Below, piece by piece: positions 1 through 8,273 of a stretch of 64,000 nucleotides of DNA. A program made the translations under genes and the position numbers. The DNA is from Alphaproteobacteria bacterium (lineage in GTDB: Bacteria; Pseudomonadota; Alphaproteobacteria; DSM-16000; Inquilinaceae), in contig JANQSN010000043.1 in NCBI GenBank assembly GCA_028284045.1, forward strand, positions 1-64,000, in the 5' to 3' direction. Under the pieces are notes generated by a model that worked only from the letters and a program-made list of their open reading frames with translations, was not told the DNA's origin and searched no databases. The stretch's first letter is position 1. Each line of letters begins with the position of its first letter.

Positions 1-101
1 GCGTCCATCTCGCGCCGCAACCTCCGTGCCCATCGGATGGCGCCGCCAAAAGATGCTGTCTGATCCGGTCTCTCCACCGACCAAGGATCACCCCCACCCA
101 A

Positions 102-124
102 CCCTCCCCCATCGAGGGGGAGGG
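102..124. repeat. Palindromic intergenic repeat, family B copy 1 (terminator-like)
   Basis: A 9-bp perfect inverted repeat (CCCTCCCCC / GGGGGAGGG) flanks a 5-nt loop. Very similar sequences lie at 19130-19152 and 55529-55551. Copies 1 and 3 also share a C-rich left flank (atcacccccaccc). It sits just beyond the 3' end of the minus-strand dehydrogenase gene, where a factor-independent terminator could act, although no clear T-run follows. Bases 1-101 show no supportable gene. Confidence 0.6.
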
Positions 125-170
125 CTCCAATGGAAAGGCGAGAGCGCGCCTGAGGGTTGCCGCATACGCC

Positions 171-1112
171 TCACACCACCGGTGTCGGCAGGGCTCGGCC
201 GGCGAAATGGGCGGCCAGGTTGGCGGCCACCAGGTCGCCCATGGCGCGGCGGGTCTCCTGGGTGGCGCTGCCGATATGCGGCAGCAACACGACGCTCTCC
301 AGGTCGGTGAGGCCGGGGGTCAGCGCCGGCTCCTTCTCGAACACGTCGAGGCCGGCGCCGGCCAGGCGGCCGTCGATCAAAGCCGCGGTCAGCGCCGCCT
401 CGTCCACCAGGCTGCCGCGCCCGATATTGATCAGCGCGCCCTCCGGGCCCAGTGCGTCGATCACCGGCGCATCGACGAGATGGTGGGTTTCCTCGCCGCC
501 CGGCGCGCACAGCACGAGATAGTCGCTAGCGCGCGCCAGCTCGATCAGGTCCGCCACGAACGGGTAGGGCAGGTCGGGCTTGGTCGTCCGGCTGGTATAG
601 GCGATGCGCGCGCCGGCGGCTTCGGCGCGCCGGGCGACCGCCTTGCCGATCCGGCCCATGCCGACGATGCCGATGGTGGCGGCGCCGACCGCGCGCGTCA
701 GCGGCCGTTCGCCTTCCTGCGGCCAGCGGCCGGCGCGGACATAGCGGTCGGCCGCGACGATGCCGCGGGCGACGCAGGTGATCAGCGCCATCGCCAGATC
801 GGCGACGTCGTCGGTCAGCACGTCGGGCGTATTGGTGACGGCGATGCCCTTGGCGCCGGCATGGTCGAGATCGACCTTGTCCACGCCGACCCCGAAATTG
901 GCGATGATCTCCAGCTTCGGCAGCGCGTCCATCAGCGCGGCGTTGGCGCCGACGCTGCCGGTGGTGGCGATGGCGCGGATGTCGGGGGCGATCCGGGCCA
1001 GCAGGGCGGTAGGGTCTTCGGCCTCCCAAAGACGATGGCAGATGTAATCGCGTTCAAGCTCTTCCATCAGCGCGGGCAAGAGCGGGCAGACGATCAACAG
1101 ATGGTCGGGCAT
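171..1112 (-). CDS. D-2-hydroxyacid dehydrogenase (NAD(P)-dependent)
   Basis: A 313-aa cytoplasmic oxidoreductase that interconverts 2-oxoacids and D-2-hydroxyacids, of the glyoxylate/hydroxypyruvate reductase type. The Rossmann motif GMGRIG is at residues 151-156. The catalytic Arg232 (IGRGS), Glu261 (FEKEP) and His279 (LPHIG) of the family are all in place, and the length is typical. I chose the ATG at 1112 because the family N-terminus begins there; the open frame upstream is low-complexity and unlike the family. The gene is divergent from the SDR/FAH/dehydrogenase series at 1274-3967, and a shared role in sugar-acid or keto-acid breakdown is inferred. The exact substrate cannot be read from the sequence. 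Confidence 0.9.
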   Translation of the reverse strand: MPDHLLIVCPLLPALMEELERDYICHRLWEAEDPTALLARIAPDIRAIATTGSVGANAALMDALPKLEIIANFGVGVDKVDLDHAGAKGIAVTNTPDVLTDDVADLAMALITCVARGIVAADRYVRAGRWPQEGERPLTRAVGAATIGIVGMGRIGKAVARRAEAAGARIAYTSRTTKPDLPYPFVADLIELARASDYLVLCAPGGEETHHLVDAPVIDALGPEGALINIGRGSLVDEAALTAALIDGRLAGAGLDVFEKEPALTPGLTDLESVVLLPHIGSATQETRRAMGDLVAANLAAHFAGRALPTPVV

Positions 1113-1273
1113 GGAGGGCCTTGAGACAGGTTGGGGGTAGGAACCGGCTCGGCATCGGTCACTCCCCATTTGCCACGCCGCGCCGCGCGGGGCTAGGGTC
1201 GCGCCAACGAAAGCACGAAAGACAGGCGCGCCGCCATCCGGCCGGTGCGACCCGGGGGGAGCCAACCAAGAAC

Positions 1274-2038
1274 ATGAACGCGATCGATCTGGCCGGCCGC
1301 CGTGCCGTAGTGACCGGCGGGGCGCAGGGCATCGGCCTTGCGGTGGTGGAGCGGCTGCGCGCCGGCGGGGCCGCGGTGGCGATCTGGGATCGTGACGAGC
1401 CGCTCTTGCAGCGCACGGTGAAAGCGCTTTCAACCGACGCGCCCGACGCCCCGCGGGTGGCCGGCGTCGCCGTCGACGTCACCGATGCTGCGGCGGTGGA
1501 GCGGGCGGTCGGCGAGACCGAAGCGACCCTCGGCCCCATCGACATTCTGGTGGCCAACGCCGGCATCGCCGGGCCGACCGTGCCGACCTGGGACTACGAC
1601 GTCGCCGCCTGGCACCAGGTCGTCGCCGTCGATCTGTTCGGCGTCTATCACTGCTGCCGCGCCGTCGCGCCGGGCATGATCGAGCGCGGCTACGGCCGCA
1701 TCGTCACTGTCGCCTCGATCGCCGGCAAGGAGGGCAATCCCAACGCCTCGGCCTACAGCGCCGCCAAGGCCGGCGTGATCGCGCTGACCAAGTCGTTGGG
1801 CAAGGAACTCGCCGGCCATGACATCGCGGTGAACTGCATCACCCCGGCGGCGGCCAAGACGGCGATCTTCGACCAGATCAGCCAGCAGCATATCGACTAC
1901 ATGCTGGCGCGCATTCCGCGCGGCCGCTTCTTGAAGGTGGAGGAGGCGGCGGCCATGGTCGCCTGGCTGGCCAGCGCGGACAACAGCTTCACCACCGGCG
2001 CGGTGTTCGACCTGTCGGGCGGGCGCGCCACCTATTGA
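1274..2038 (+). CDS. SDR-family NAD(P)-dependent oxidoreductase
   Basis: A 254-aa classical short-chain dehydrogenase. The cofactor motif TGGAQGIG is at 14-21, NAG at 95-97, and the catalytic Ser148, Tyr161 and Lys165 (YSAAK) are all present. The ATG at 1274 follows a G-rich ribosome-binding stretch and starts right at the first beta strand; the longer frame from 1121 adds about 51 residues unlike the family. The next gene encodes an FAH-family hydrolase. That pairing resembles the non-phosphorylative L-fucose/L-rhamnose route, in which an SDR oxidises 2-keto-3-deoxy-fuconate and an FAH protein cleaves the diketo product. That pathway role is inference; other 3-oxoacyl or sugar-alcohol SDRs look alike. 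Confidence 0.88.
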   Translation: MNAIDLAGRRAVVTGGAQGIGLAVVERLRAGGAAVAIWDRDEPLLQRTVKALSTDAPDAPRVAGVAVDVTDAAAVERAVGETEATLGPIDILVANAGIAGPTVPTWDYDVAAWHQVVAVDLFGVYHCCRAVAPGMIERGYGRIVTVASIAGKEGNPNASAYSAAKAGVIALTKSLGKELAGHDIAVNCITPAAAKTAIFDQISQQHIDYMLARIPRGRFLKVEEAAAMVAWLASADNSFTTGAVFDLSGGRATY

Positions 2039-2097
2039 CGGGCTCACCGCCCCCCGGGCGCGGCCTTCCCCTGATCGCTGAAGGAGACGAGCGGACC

Positions 2098-2943
2098 ATG
2101 AAGCTCTGCCGAGTGGGCGCGACCGGCGCGGAGACGCCGGCGCTGATGGATGACGCGGGCACGCTGCGCGACCTGTCCGGCGTCGTCGACGACATCGCCG
2201 GGGCGCATCTGACGCCCGACGGCCTGGCGCGGATCCGCGCGCTCGACTCCGCCGGCCTGCCGGCGATCGAGGGCACGCCCCGCTTCGGCCCGTGCGTCGG
2301 CGGTATCGGCAAGTTCATGTGCATCGGGCTGAACTATTCCGACCATGCGGCGGAGACCGGGTCCAAGGTGCCGCCGGAGCCGATCCTGTTCATGAAGGCG
2401 ACCAGTGCGGTCTGCGGGCCGAACGACGACGTGATCATCCCGCGCGGGTCGGAGAAGACCGATTGGGAGGTCGAGCTGGGCGTCATCATCGGCAAGCCCG
2501 GCAAATACATCGCCGAGGCCGATGCGCTGAGCCACGTCGCCGGCTATTGCGTGGTCAACGACGTGTCGGAGCGGGCCTTCCAGATCGAGCACAAGGGCCA
2601 GTGGACCAAGGGCAAGAGCGCGGACACCTTCGGCCCGATCGGCCCTTATCTGGTGACCGCGGACGAGGTCGCCGACCCCCAGGACCTGTCGCTGTGGCTG
2701 GAGGTCGACGGGGAGCGGGTGCAGGACGGCTCGACCCGCACCATGGTCTACGGCGTGGCCTTCCTGATCAGCTATCTCAGCCGCTTCATGTCGCTGAGAA
2801 GCGGCGACGTCATCTCCACCGGCACGCCGCCCGGCGTCGGCATGGGCTTCAACCCCCAGCGCTTCCTGCGGCCGGGGCAGGAGATGCGCCTCGGCGTCGC
2901 GGGCTTGGGCGAGCAGCACCAGCGCACCGTCGCTGATGACTGA
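2098..2943 (+). CDS. Fumarylacetoacetate hydrolase (FAH) family protein
   Basis: A 281-aa protein with the FAH/HpcE fold. The metal ligands of the family are visible as Glu124 and Glu126 (DWEVELG) and Asp155 (VVNDVSER), and the C-terminal ISTGTPPGVG loop is present. Members hydrolyse or isomerise 2,4-diketo acids or related oxo-acids using Mg2+ or Mn2+. The ATG at 2098 is preceded by AAGGAGA at 2081-2087, which decides the start. It overlaps the next dehydrogenase gene by 8 nt, so translation is probably coupled. With the upstream SDR, 2,4-diketo-3-deoxy-L-fuconate hydrolase is a reasonable guess. The name ureidoglycolate lyase is often applied to this subfamily but has no support from this context. 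Confidence 0.88.
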   Translation: MKLCRVGATGAETPALMDDAGTLRDLSGVVDDIAGAHLTPDGLARIRALDSAGLPAIEGTPRFGPCVGGIGKFMCIGLNYSDHAAETGSKVPPEPILFMKATSAVCGPNDDVIIPRGSEKTDWEVELGVIIGKPGKYIAEADALSHVAGYCVVNDVSERAFQIEHKGQWTKGKSADTFGPIGPYLVTADEVADPQDLSLWLEVDGERVQDGSTRTMVYGVAFLISYLSRFMSLRSGDVISTGTPPGVGMGFNPQRFLRPGQEMRLGVAGLGEQHQRTVADD

Positions 2944-3967
2944 GCGGTTCCTGGTGGTCACGCCGGACGCCCAATACCACGACGACGGCGAGATCGAGCG
3001 GGCGACCGGCGGCCGGGCCCTGGACTTCGCCATCCATCGCCAGCGCGATGCGGCAGCCCTGCCGGCCGGGCTGTTGGAGCGGGCCGACGCGCTGATCGTC
3101 TACCACGAGGTGGTGATCGACGCGGGCGTGATCGCCCGGCTGGAGCGCTGCCGGGCGATCGTGCGGGCGGGCGTCGGCTTCGACCATATCGACGTGGCGG
3201 CGGCCGGGGCGGCCGGCATCCCGGTGTGCAACACGCCGGACTATGGGACCAGCGAGGTCGCCGACCACGCGATTGCGCTGATGCTGGCCTTCGCCCGCGG
3301 CATCGCTGCCTTCCAGCCGCTGATGCGCGCCGATCCGGTGGCAAACTTCCGGCCCTGGGCGGCGCCCTTCCTGATGCGCCTGCGCGGCCGGCGCATCGGC
3401 ATCGTCGGCTGCGGGCGCATCGGCACGGCGACGGCGCTGCGCGCCAAGGCGCTGGGCATGGAGGTCGTGTTCTACGACCCCTATCTGCCGGCGGGCCAAG
3501 AGATCGCGCTCGGCCTCGGCCGGGTGGGGTCGCTGGCCGAGCTGCTCGAAACCAGCCATGTGGTCAGCCTGCACACCCCGTTGACGGAGGAGACGCGCGG
3601 GCTGATCGGGGCGGATGCGTTGGCGGCGATGCGGCCGGAGGCGGTGCTGGTCAACACGGCCCGCGGTGCGGTGGTCGACACGGCCGCGCTGTTGGCGGCT
3701 TTGCGCGAGGGCCGGATCGCCGCCGCCGGGCTCGACGTCCTGCCGGTGGAGCCGGCCGACCCCGCCGACCCGCTGGTCGCCGCCTTCCTCGCCGACGACC
3801 CGGCGCTGTCGGGCCGGCTGCTGCTGACCCCGCATGCGGCGTGGAACTGCCCGGACAGCGAGGCCGACGCCCGGCGTCTGTCGGCGGAGACGACGCGGCT
3901 GTATCTCTGCGATGGGACCTTGCGCAACTGCGTCAACCAGGCGTGGCTGTCGTCGACGGCGGTCTAG
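2936..3967 (+). CDS. C-terminal-binding-protein-like D-2-hydroxyacid dehydrogenase
   Basis: A 343-aa NAD-dependent D-isomer-specific 2-hydroxyacid dehydrogenase. GxGxxG is at 158-163 (GCGRIG), the catalytic Arg is in NTARG, and the His is in LLTPHAAWN. The HAAW sequence after the catalytic His resembles the CtBP/C-terminal-binding-protein-like subgroup rather than phosphoglycerate dehydrogenase, and no ACT domain follows. It overlaps the FAH gene by 8 nt and ends the SDR-FAH-dehydrogenase operon. Together with the divergent gene at 171-1112 the locus carries two different enzymes of this superfamily. The substrate is unknown. Confidence 0.87.
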   Translation: MTERFLVVTPDAQYHDDGEIERATGGRALDFAIHRQRDAAALPAGLLERADALIVYHEVVIDAGVIARLERCRAIVRAGVGFDHIDVAAAGAAGIPVCNTPDYGTSEVADHAIALMLAFARGIAAFQPLMRADPVANFRPWAAPFLMRLRGRRIGIVGCGRIGTATALRAKALGMEVVFYDPYLPAGQEIALGLGRVGSLAELLETSHVVSLHTPLTEETRGLIGADALAAMRPEAVLVNTARGAVVDTAALLAALREGRIAAAGLDVLPVEPADPADPLVAAFLADDPALSGRLLLTPHAAWNCPDSEADARRLSAETTRLYLCDGTLRNCVNQAWLSSTAV

Positions 3968-4000
3968 CTGCTGCTGAAGAACACCAAATCTACCCTTGAA

Positions 4001-4070
4001 CGTCATTCCCGCGCAGGCGGGAATCTTTTCGTGTCAATCGGTTGGAGGTCCCCGCTTGCGCGAGGACGAC
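4001..4070. repeat. Dispersed double-hairpin intergenic repeat, family A copy 1
   Basis: A roughly 70-bp element beginning CGTCATTCCCGCG and ending in the near-complementary ...CGCGAGGACGACG, with internal hairpin arms (TCCCGC / GCGGGA) at 4007-4022. A second copy with the same order of blocks lies at 42171-42241. It occupies the space after the dehydrogenase operon and abuts the transporter remnant at 4104-4310. REP-like elements of this kind are common between alphaproteobacterial genes. Confidence 0.75.
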
Positions 4071-4103
4071 GCTGGGAGGGTGTTCTTCGGCAGCCTGGTA
4101 GCC

Positions 4104-4310
4104 GACCGCCCGCCGCCGTTCCTTCGCCAAGTCGCGGGCGGCGTGGGCCAGGACGGCGGTCAGGACGATGGCGCCGCCGGCCAGGCTCGCCGCCGGCGGC
4201 AGCGCCGCCAACAGCCACCACGCCAATAGGATGGCGAGCGGGGTTTCCGCGGTGCCGAGCAGGCTCGCCTCCGCCGCCGCGATCTGCTTCGCCCCTGGCT
4301 GGTCGCCCAT
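4104..4310 (-). pseudogene. Remnant of an EamA/DMT-family transporter (C-terminal end)
   Basis: The minus strand reads GAKQIAAAEASLLGTAETP, then two hydrophobic stretches (ILLAWWLLAALPPAASLAGG and AIVLTAVLAHAARDL). This is the pattern of the last two helices of EamA/DMT drug-metabolite transporters. The N-terminal eight or so helices are missing, and the frame then runs on into the family A repeat at 4001-4070. The canonical acidic residue of the family's LLGE-type motif is also changed (LLAA). I infer a decayed gene truncated near the repeat; a small expressed peptide cannot be excluded. Confidence 0.6.
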
Positions 4311-4497
4311 GGATCGCCCTAACGGGAAGCGCGGCGCAAAGGCGGGCCGATCGCCCGATCGGGGCACCGGGGCGCGCCCTCCGGCCGGACCCCTCGGCAA
4401 TGTGTCGGATGCTCATGAAAACCCTTTCACAGGCGGGATCGACGCGCTAGGGTGCCGCCCGTCAGATCCTTGCGGGATACGCTGTCTGAGTGGAATC

Positions 4498-4508
4498 TTC
4501 GCAGCGAA
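4498..4508. promoter_or_regulatory. Palindromic operator candidate upstream of the ABC transporter
   Basis: TTCGC-A-GCGAA is a perfect 11-bp dyad 64 nt before the ATPase start. It is followed by an unusually AT-rich stretch (4514-4550) that could hold a promoter, then a GGGGGGA ribosome-binding sequence at 4553-4559. No regulator gene is nearby, so the cognate factor is unknown. Confidence 0.35.
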
Positions 4509-4571
4509 ATGCAATCTGGCGCGCAATAAGTAAGAATAATTACAAGTAAAGAAGGGGGGATAAGCAGGCCG

Positions 4572-5711
4572 ATGGCCTCCGTTTCCATCCGCAACGTCTA
4601 CAAGGCGTTCGGCAGCGTCGAGATCATCCACGGCGTCAGCGTCGAGATCGAGGACCACGAGTTCGTGGTGCTGGTCGGTCCCTCGGGCTGCGGCAAGTCC
4701 ACCCTGCTGCGCATGATCGCCGGGTTGGAGAAGATCACCGGCGGCGATATCGCCATCGGCGACCGCGTGGTCAACATGGTGCCGCCGAAAGAGCGGGATA
4801 TCGCCATGGTGTTCCAGAACTACGCGCTCTACCCGCATATGACCGTCTACAAGAACATGGCCTTCAGCATGACGCTGGCGAAGGCCGATGCGGGCGAGAT
4901 CGACCGCCGGGTGCGCGAGGCGGCGGGCATCCTCGGCCTGTCGGACTATCTGGAGCGGTTCCCGCGCCAGCTCTCCGGCGGCCAGCGCCAGCGCGTGGCG
5001 ATGGGCCGGGCGATCGTGCGCAACCCGCAGGTCTTCCTGTTCGACGAGCCGCTGTCGAACCTCGACGCCAAGCTGCGCGTGCAGATGCGCACCGAGATCA
5101 AGCTGCTGCACCAGCGCCTGCACAGCACCTCGATCTACGTGACCCACGACCAGGTCGAGGCGATGACCATGGCCGACAAGATCGTCGTCATGCGCGACGG
5201 CTATGTCGAGCAGGCGGGCACGCCGCTGGAGCTTTACGACCACCCGGTCAACCGCTTCGTCGGCGGCTTCATCGGCTCGCCGGCGATGAACTTCTTGCCC
5301 GGCCGGATCGCCCGCAACGGCACCGGCGCCGCCGTGATCGCCGATGACGGCACCCGCCTGCCGCTGTCGCCCGATCATCCGGGCGAGGATGGCCGGCCGG
5401 TCGACTACGGCGTCCGGCCGTCGGATCTGGTGCTGGACCTGGAGACGACCGACGCCATGGCGGACCCGGCCGGTGCCTCCGCGGCGCTGGCCAAGGTGCC
5501 GGTGGCCGTCGCCGACGGCGGGATCGACGCCGTGGTCGACGTGGTCGAGCCGACCGGTGCTGACACCTATGTCTTCGGCAAGATCGCCGGACTGGAGGTG
5601 TGCGCCATGTTCAACGAGCGCCACCCGCTGCAGCCGGGCCAGCCGATCCGGCTGAAGCCCAAGGTGGAGCGCGTTCACCTGTTCGATCGGCAGACCGGCG
5701 CTCATCTGTGA
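4572..5711 (+). CDS. Sugar ABC transporter ATP-binding protein (UgpC/MalK-like)
   Basis: A 379-aa ATPase of the CUT1 carbohydrate importers, acting at the cytoplasmic face of the membrane. Walker A GPSGCGKST is at 36-44, the Q-loop FQN at 81-83, signature LSGGQ at 134-138, Walker B ending DE at 158-159, and the switch His at 192. A TOBE/OB-type regulatory tail follows from about residue 235. The ATG at 4572 follows GGGGGGATAAGCAGGCCG. It is the first gene of the ATPase, binding-protein, permease, permease cluster. The neighbouring oxidoreductase operon suggests a sugar or sugar-acid substrate, but this is inference. Confidence 0.95.
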   Translation: MASVSIRNVYKAFGSVEIIHGVSVEIEDHEFVVLVGPSGCGKSTLLRMIAGLEKITGGDIAIGDRVVNMVPPKERDIAMVFQNYALYPHMTVYKNMAFSMTLAKADAGEIDRRVREAAGILGLSDYLERFPRQLSGGQRQRVAMGRAIVRNPQVFLFDEPLSNLDAKLRVQMRTEIKLLHQRLHSTSIYVTHDQVEAMTMADKIVVMRDGYVEQAGTPLELYDHPVNRFVGGFIGSPAMNFLPGRIARNGTGAAVIADDGTRLPLSPDHPGEDGRPVDYGVRPSDLVLDLETTDAMADPAGASAALAKVPVAVADGGIDAVVDVVEPTGADTYVFGKIAGLEVCAMFNERHPLQPGQPIRLKPKVERVHLFDRQTGAHL

Positions 5712-5794
5712 GGGCGGCTGCCGGCCGGTAACCCGCCGGCGGGGTACTGAACCCGCGGCGAAAGAACCCGAAACAATGGGAGGAGATCAGGATC

Positions 5795-7120
5795 ATGTCA
5801 CGTTTCACGCGTCGTAGAGTGTTGAAGGGGAGCGCCGGCCTCGCCGCCGCCGGTGCGCTGGCCTCGCAGGGCCTGCTGCGTCCGGCTTACGCCCAGGACA
5901 TGAGCTTCACGCCGGAAGACGGCGCGGAGCTGCGCATCCTGCGCTGGAGCCGCTTCGTCCAGGGCGACGAGGACCTGTTCCTGGAGAATGTGCAGAAGTT
6001 CACCGATGCCACCGGCGTCGCCGTGCGCGTCGACAACGAGAGCTGGGAGGACGTGCGCCCGAAGGCGGCGGTGGCCGCCAATGTCGGCAGCGGTCCGGAC
6101 ATCATCTTCGGCTGGTACGACGACCCGCATCAGTATCCCGACAAGCTGGTCGACCTGACCGACCTCTGTGACTATCTCGGCGGCAAGTACGGTGGCTGGT
6201 TCGACGCCGCCCTGCGCTACGGCCAGCGCGACGGCCGCTGGATCGGCATGCCCTGGGGGGCGGCCGGCAACTGCCTGGTCTACCGCCGGAGCTGGATGGA
6301 AGAGGCCGGCTTCTCCGACGGCATCCCCGGCGACACCGAAGGCTTCCTGGAGGCGTGCCGGGCACTCAACGGCATCGGCCACCCGCCGGGCTTCGCGCTG
6401 GGCAATGCGGTCGGTGACGGCAACACCTGGACGCACTGGCTGCTGTGGAGCCATGGCGGCAGCATGGTCGACGAGAACAACAACGTCATCATCAACAGCC
6501 CGGAGACCATCGCCGCGCTGACCTATGCCCGCCAGCTCTACGAGACCTTCATCCCGGGCACGGTGTCCTGGCTCGACGCCAACAACAACCGCGCCTTCCT
6601 GGCCGACGAAATCGGCCTGACGGCCAACGGCATTTCGGTCTTCTACGCGGCGAAGAACCACGAGGATCCGGCGATCCGCGAGATCGCCGACGACATCGAG
6701 CATGCCAACATGCCGATCGGTCCCGTCGGTCAGCCGTCGGAGCTGCACCTGTTCACCCAGGCGATGGTGTTCAACTACACGAACTACCCCAACGCCTGTA
6801 AGGAGTTCCTGCGCTTCATCATGGAGCGGGAGCAGTACGAGCCGTGGCAGGCGGCGTCGGAAGGGTATGTGACCCATCCGCTGGCGGCCTACGACGAGAA
6901 CCCGATCTGGACCGCGGACAGCCGCAACACGCCCTACCGCGATTGCGTGCGCCGCATGCTCTACAACGGCTATCAGGGCAATCTGGGCTACTCGTCCGCC
7001 GCGGCGATGGCCGACTACATCGTCGTCAACATGGTGGCCGAGGCCGCCTCGGGTGCCAAGTCGCCGGAGGATGCCGCGGCGGATGCGGAGCGCCGGGCCC
7101 AGCGCTACTACCGCGTCTGA
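5795..7120 (+). CDS. Extracellular sugar-binding protein, Tat-exported
   Basis: A 441-aa periplasmic substrate-binding protein of the ABC sugar family (SBP_bac_1 type). The N-terminus has a twin-arginine signal, TRRRVLKG, followed by an Ala/Leu-rich segment and a likely cleavage after AYA near residue 33. Export in folded form via Tat is therefore inferred. The mature part has the usual alternating lobes and many aromatic residues. GGGAGGAG lies at 5780-5787, just upstream of the ATG. It delivers substrate to the permeases at 7320-9180. Two hairpins follow the stop codon and may keep its transcript more abundant than the permease message. Confidence 0.92.
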   Translation: MSRFTRRRVLKGSAGLAAAGALASQGLLRPAYAQDMSFTPEDGAELRILRWSRFVQGDEDLFLENVQKFTDATGVAVRVDNESWEDVRPKAAVAANVGSGPDIIFGWYDDPHQYPDKLVDLTDLCDYLGGKYGGWFDAALRYGQRDGRWIGMPWGAAGNCLVYRRSWMEEAGFSDGIPGDTEGFLEACRALNGIGHPPGFALGNAVGDGNTWTHWLLWSHGGSMVDENNNVIINSPETIAALTYARQLYETFIPGTVSWLDANNNRAFLADEIGLTANGISVFYAAKNHEDPAIREIADDIEHANMPIGPVGQPSELHLFTQAMVFNYTNYPNACKEFLRFIMEREQYEPWQAASEGYVTHPLAAYDENPIWTADSRNTPYRDCVRRMLYNGYQGNLGYSSAAAMADYIVVNMVAEAASGAKSPEDAAADAERRAQRYYRV

Positions 7121-7144
7121 CGGTCCTGGGATGAGCCGATGACG

Positions 7145-7172
7145 CCGGGGCGGCGGGCAACCGTCGCCCCGG
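7145..7172 (+). terminator. Hairpin downstream of the sugar-binding protein gene
   Basis: CCGGGGCG (7145-7152) pairs perfectly with CGCCCCGG (7165-7172) across a 12-nt loop, starting 24 nt after the stop codon. The sequence after it is only weakly T-rich (gtttctgc...tttgttt). It probably acts as a 3' stabiliser or partial terminator rather than a full stop. Confidence 0.45.
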
Positions 7173-7210
7173 TCGTCGCGGCGTTTCTGCACTGCTTTGT
7201 TTGCATGGTT

Positions 7211-7249
7211 GCGTCATGCCCGCACGCGATGAGGATGCGGGCATGACGC
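7211..7249 (+). terminator. Strong 14-bp intra-operon hairpin (REP-like)
   Basis: GCGTCATGCCCGCA (7211-7224) is perfectly complementary to TGCGGGCATGACGC (7236-7249), with an 11-nt loop. It lies in the 199-nt gap between the binding-protein gene and the first permease. Its CGTCATGCCCGC core resembles a common REP-type intergenic element. Segmental mRNA protection or attenuation between binding protein and permeases is the likely effect (inference). Confidence 0.55.
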
Positions 7250-7319
7250 GAACGTGCCGAGAGTACGAACGGCCACGCCCGTTCGACGAGAATGCGCCGA
7301 TGATAAGTGAACCGACGAC

Positions 7320-8273
7320 ATGGTAGCCGACGCGCCCAAGCTGGGGCCCGCCCGGGCGACCCATGTCAGCCTGATGTCGCGCCTCAACAACAACCGCGAC
7401 CTGTTGGGCATCTTCTTCATGCTGCCGGCGGCGGTGCTGCTGCTGCTGTTCCTGACCTATCCCCTGGGTCTCGGCATCTGGCTCAGCATGACCGATGCGC
7501 GCATCGGCGGCGGCGGCAGCTTCATCGGCTGGGAGAACTTCGTCTGGCTCTACCGCGACGACGTGTTCTGGCTTTCCGTCTACAACACCCTGCTCTACAC
7601 GGTGGTCGCGAGCATCGTGAAGTTCGCGCTGGGCCTGTGGCTGGCGCTGCTGCTCAACCACCATCTGCCGTTCAAGGCGTTCATCCGGGCCATCGTGCTG
7701 CTGCCCTGGATCGTGCCGACGGTGCTGTCGGCCATCGCCTTCTGGTGGATCTACGACAGCCAGTTCTCGATCATCTCCTGGGCGCTGGAGGAGATGGGGC
7801 TGATCGACCAGTACATCGACTTCCTCGGCAATCCGGACAATGCGCGCGCCTCGGTGATCGCCGCCAATATCTGGCGCGGCATCCCGTTCGTGGCGATTAC
7901 GCTGCTGGCCGGTCTGCAGACCATCCCGCAATCGCTGCACGAGGCGGCGACGCTGGACGGCGCCAGCTCCTGGCAGCGCTTCCGCTACATCACCTTCCCG
8001 ATGCTGACGCCGATCATCGCGGTGGTGATGACGTTCTCGGTGCTGTTCACCTTCACCGACTTCCAGCTCATCTACGTGCTGACCCGTGGCGGGCCGCTGA
8101 ACGCCACGCATCTGATGGCGACGCTGAGCTTCCAGCGGGCGATCCCGGGCTCCCAGCTCGGCGAGGGGGCGGCGATCGCCACGGCGATGATTCCCTTCCT
8201 GATCACCGCCATTCTGTTCAGCTATTTCGGTTTGCAGCGGCGCAAATGGCAGCAGGGCTCGCGCGATGACTGA
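7320..8273 (+). CDS. Sugar ABC transporter permease (MalF/UgpA-type)
   Basis: A 317-aa inner-membrane permease with about six hydrophobic helices and a short cytoplasmic N-terminus. The ATPase-coupling EAA loop reads EAATLDGASSWQRF, close to the family consensus. It overlaps the second permease by 8 nt, so the two are probably made in equal amounts and form a heterodimeric channel. The ATG at 7320 was chosen because it leaves a short hydrophilic leader before the first helix. Confidence 0.93.
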   Translation: MVADAPKLGPARATHVSLMSRLNNNRDLLGIFFMLPAAVLLLLFLTYPLGLGIWLSMTDARIGGGGSFIGWENFVWLYRDDVFWLSVYNTLLYTVVASIVKFALGLWLALLLNHHLPFKAFIRAIVLLPWIVPTVLSAIAFWWIYDSQFSIISWALEEMGLIDQYIDFLGNPDNARASVIAANIWRGIPFVAITLLAGLQTIPQSLHEAATLDGASSWQRFRYITFPMLTPIIAVVMTFSVLFTFTDFQLIYVLTRGGPLNATHLMATLSFQRAIPGSQLGEGAAIATAMIPFLITAILFSYFGLQRRKWQQGSRDD

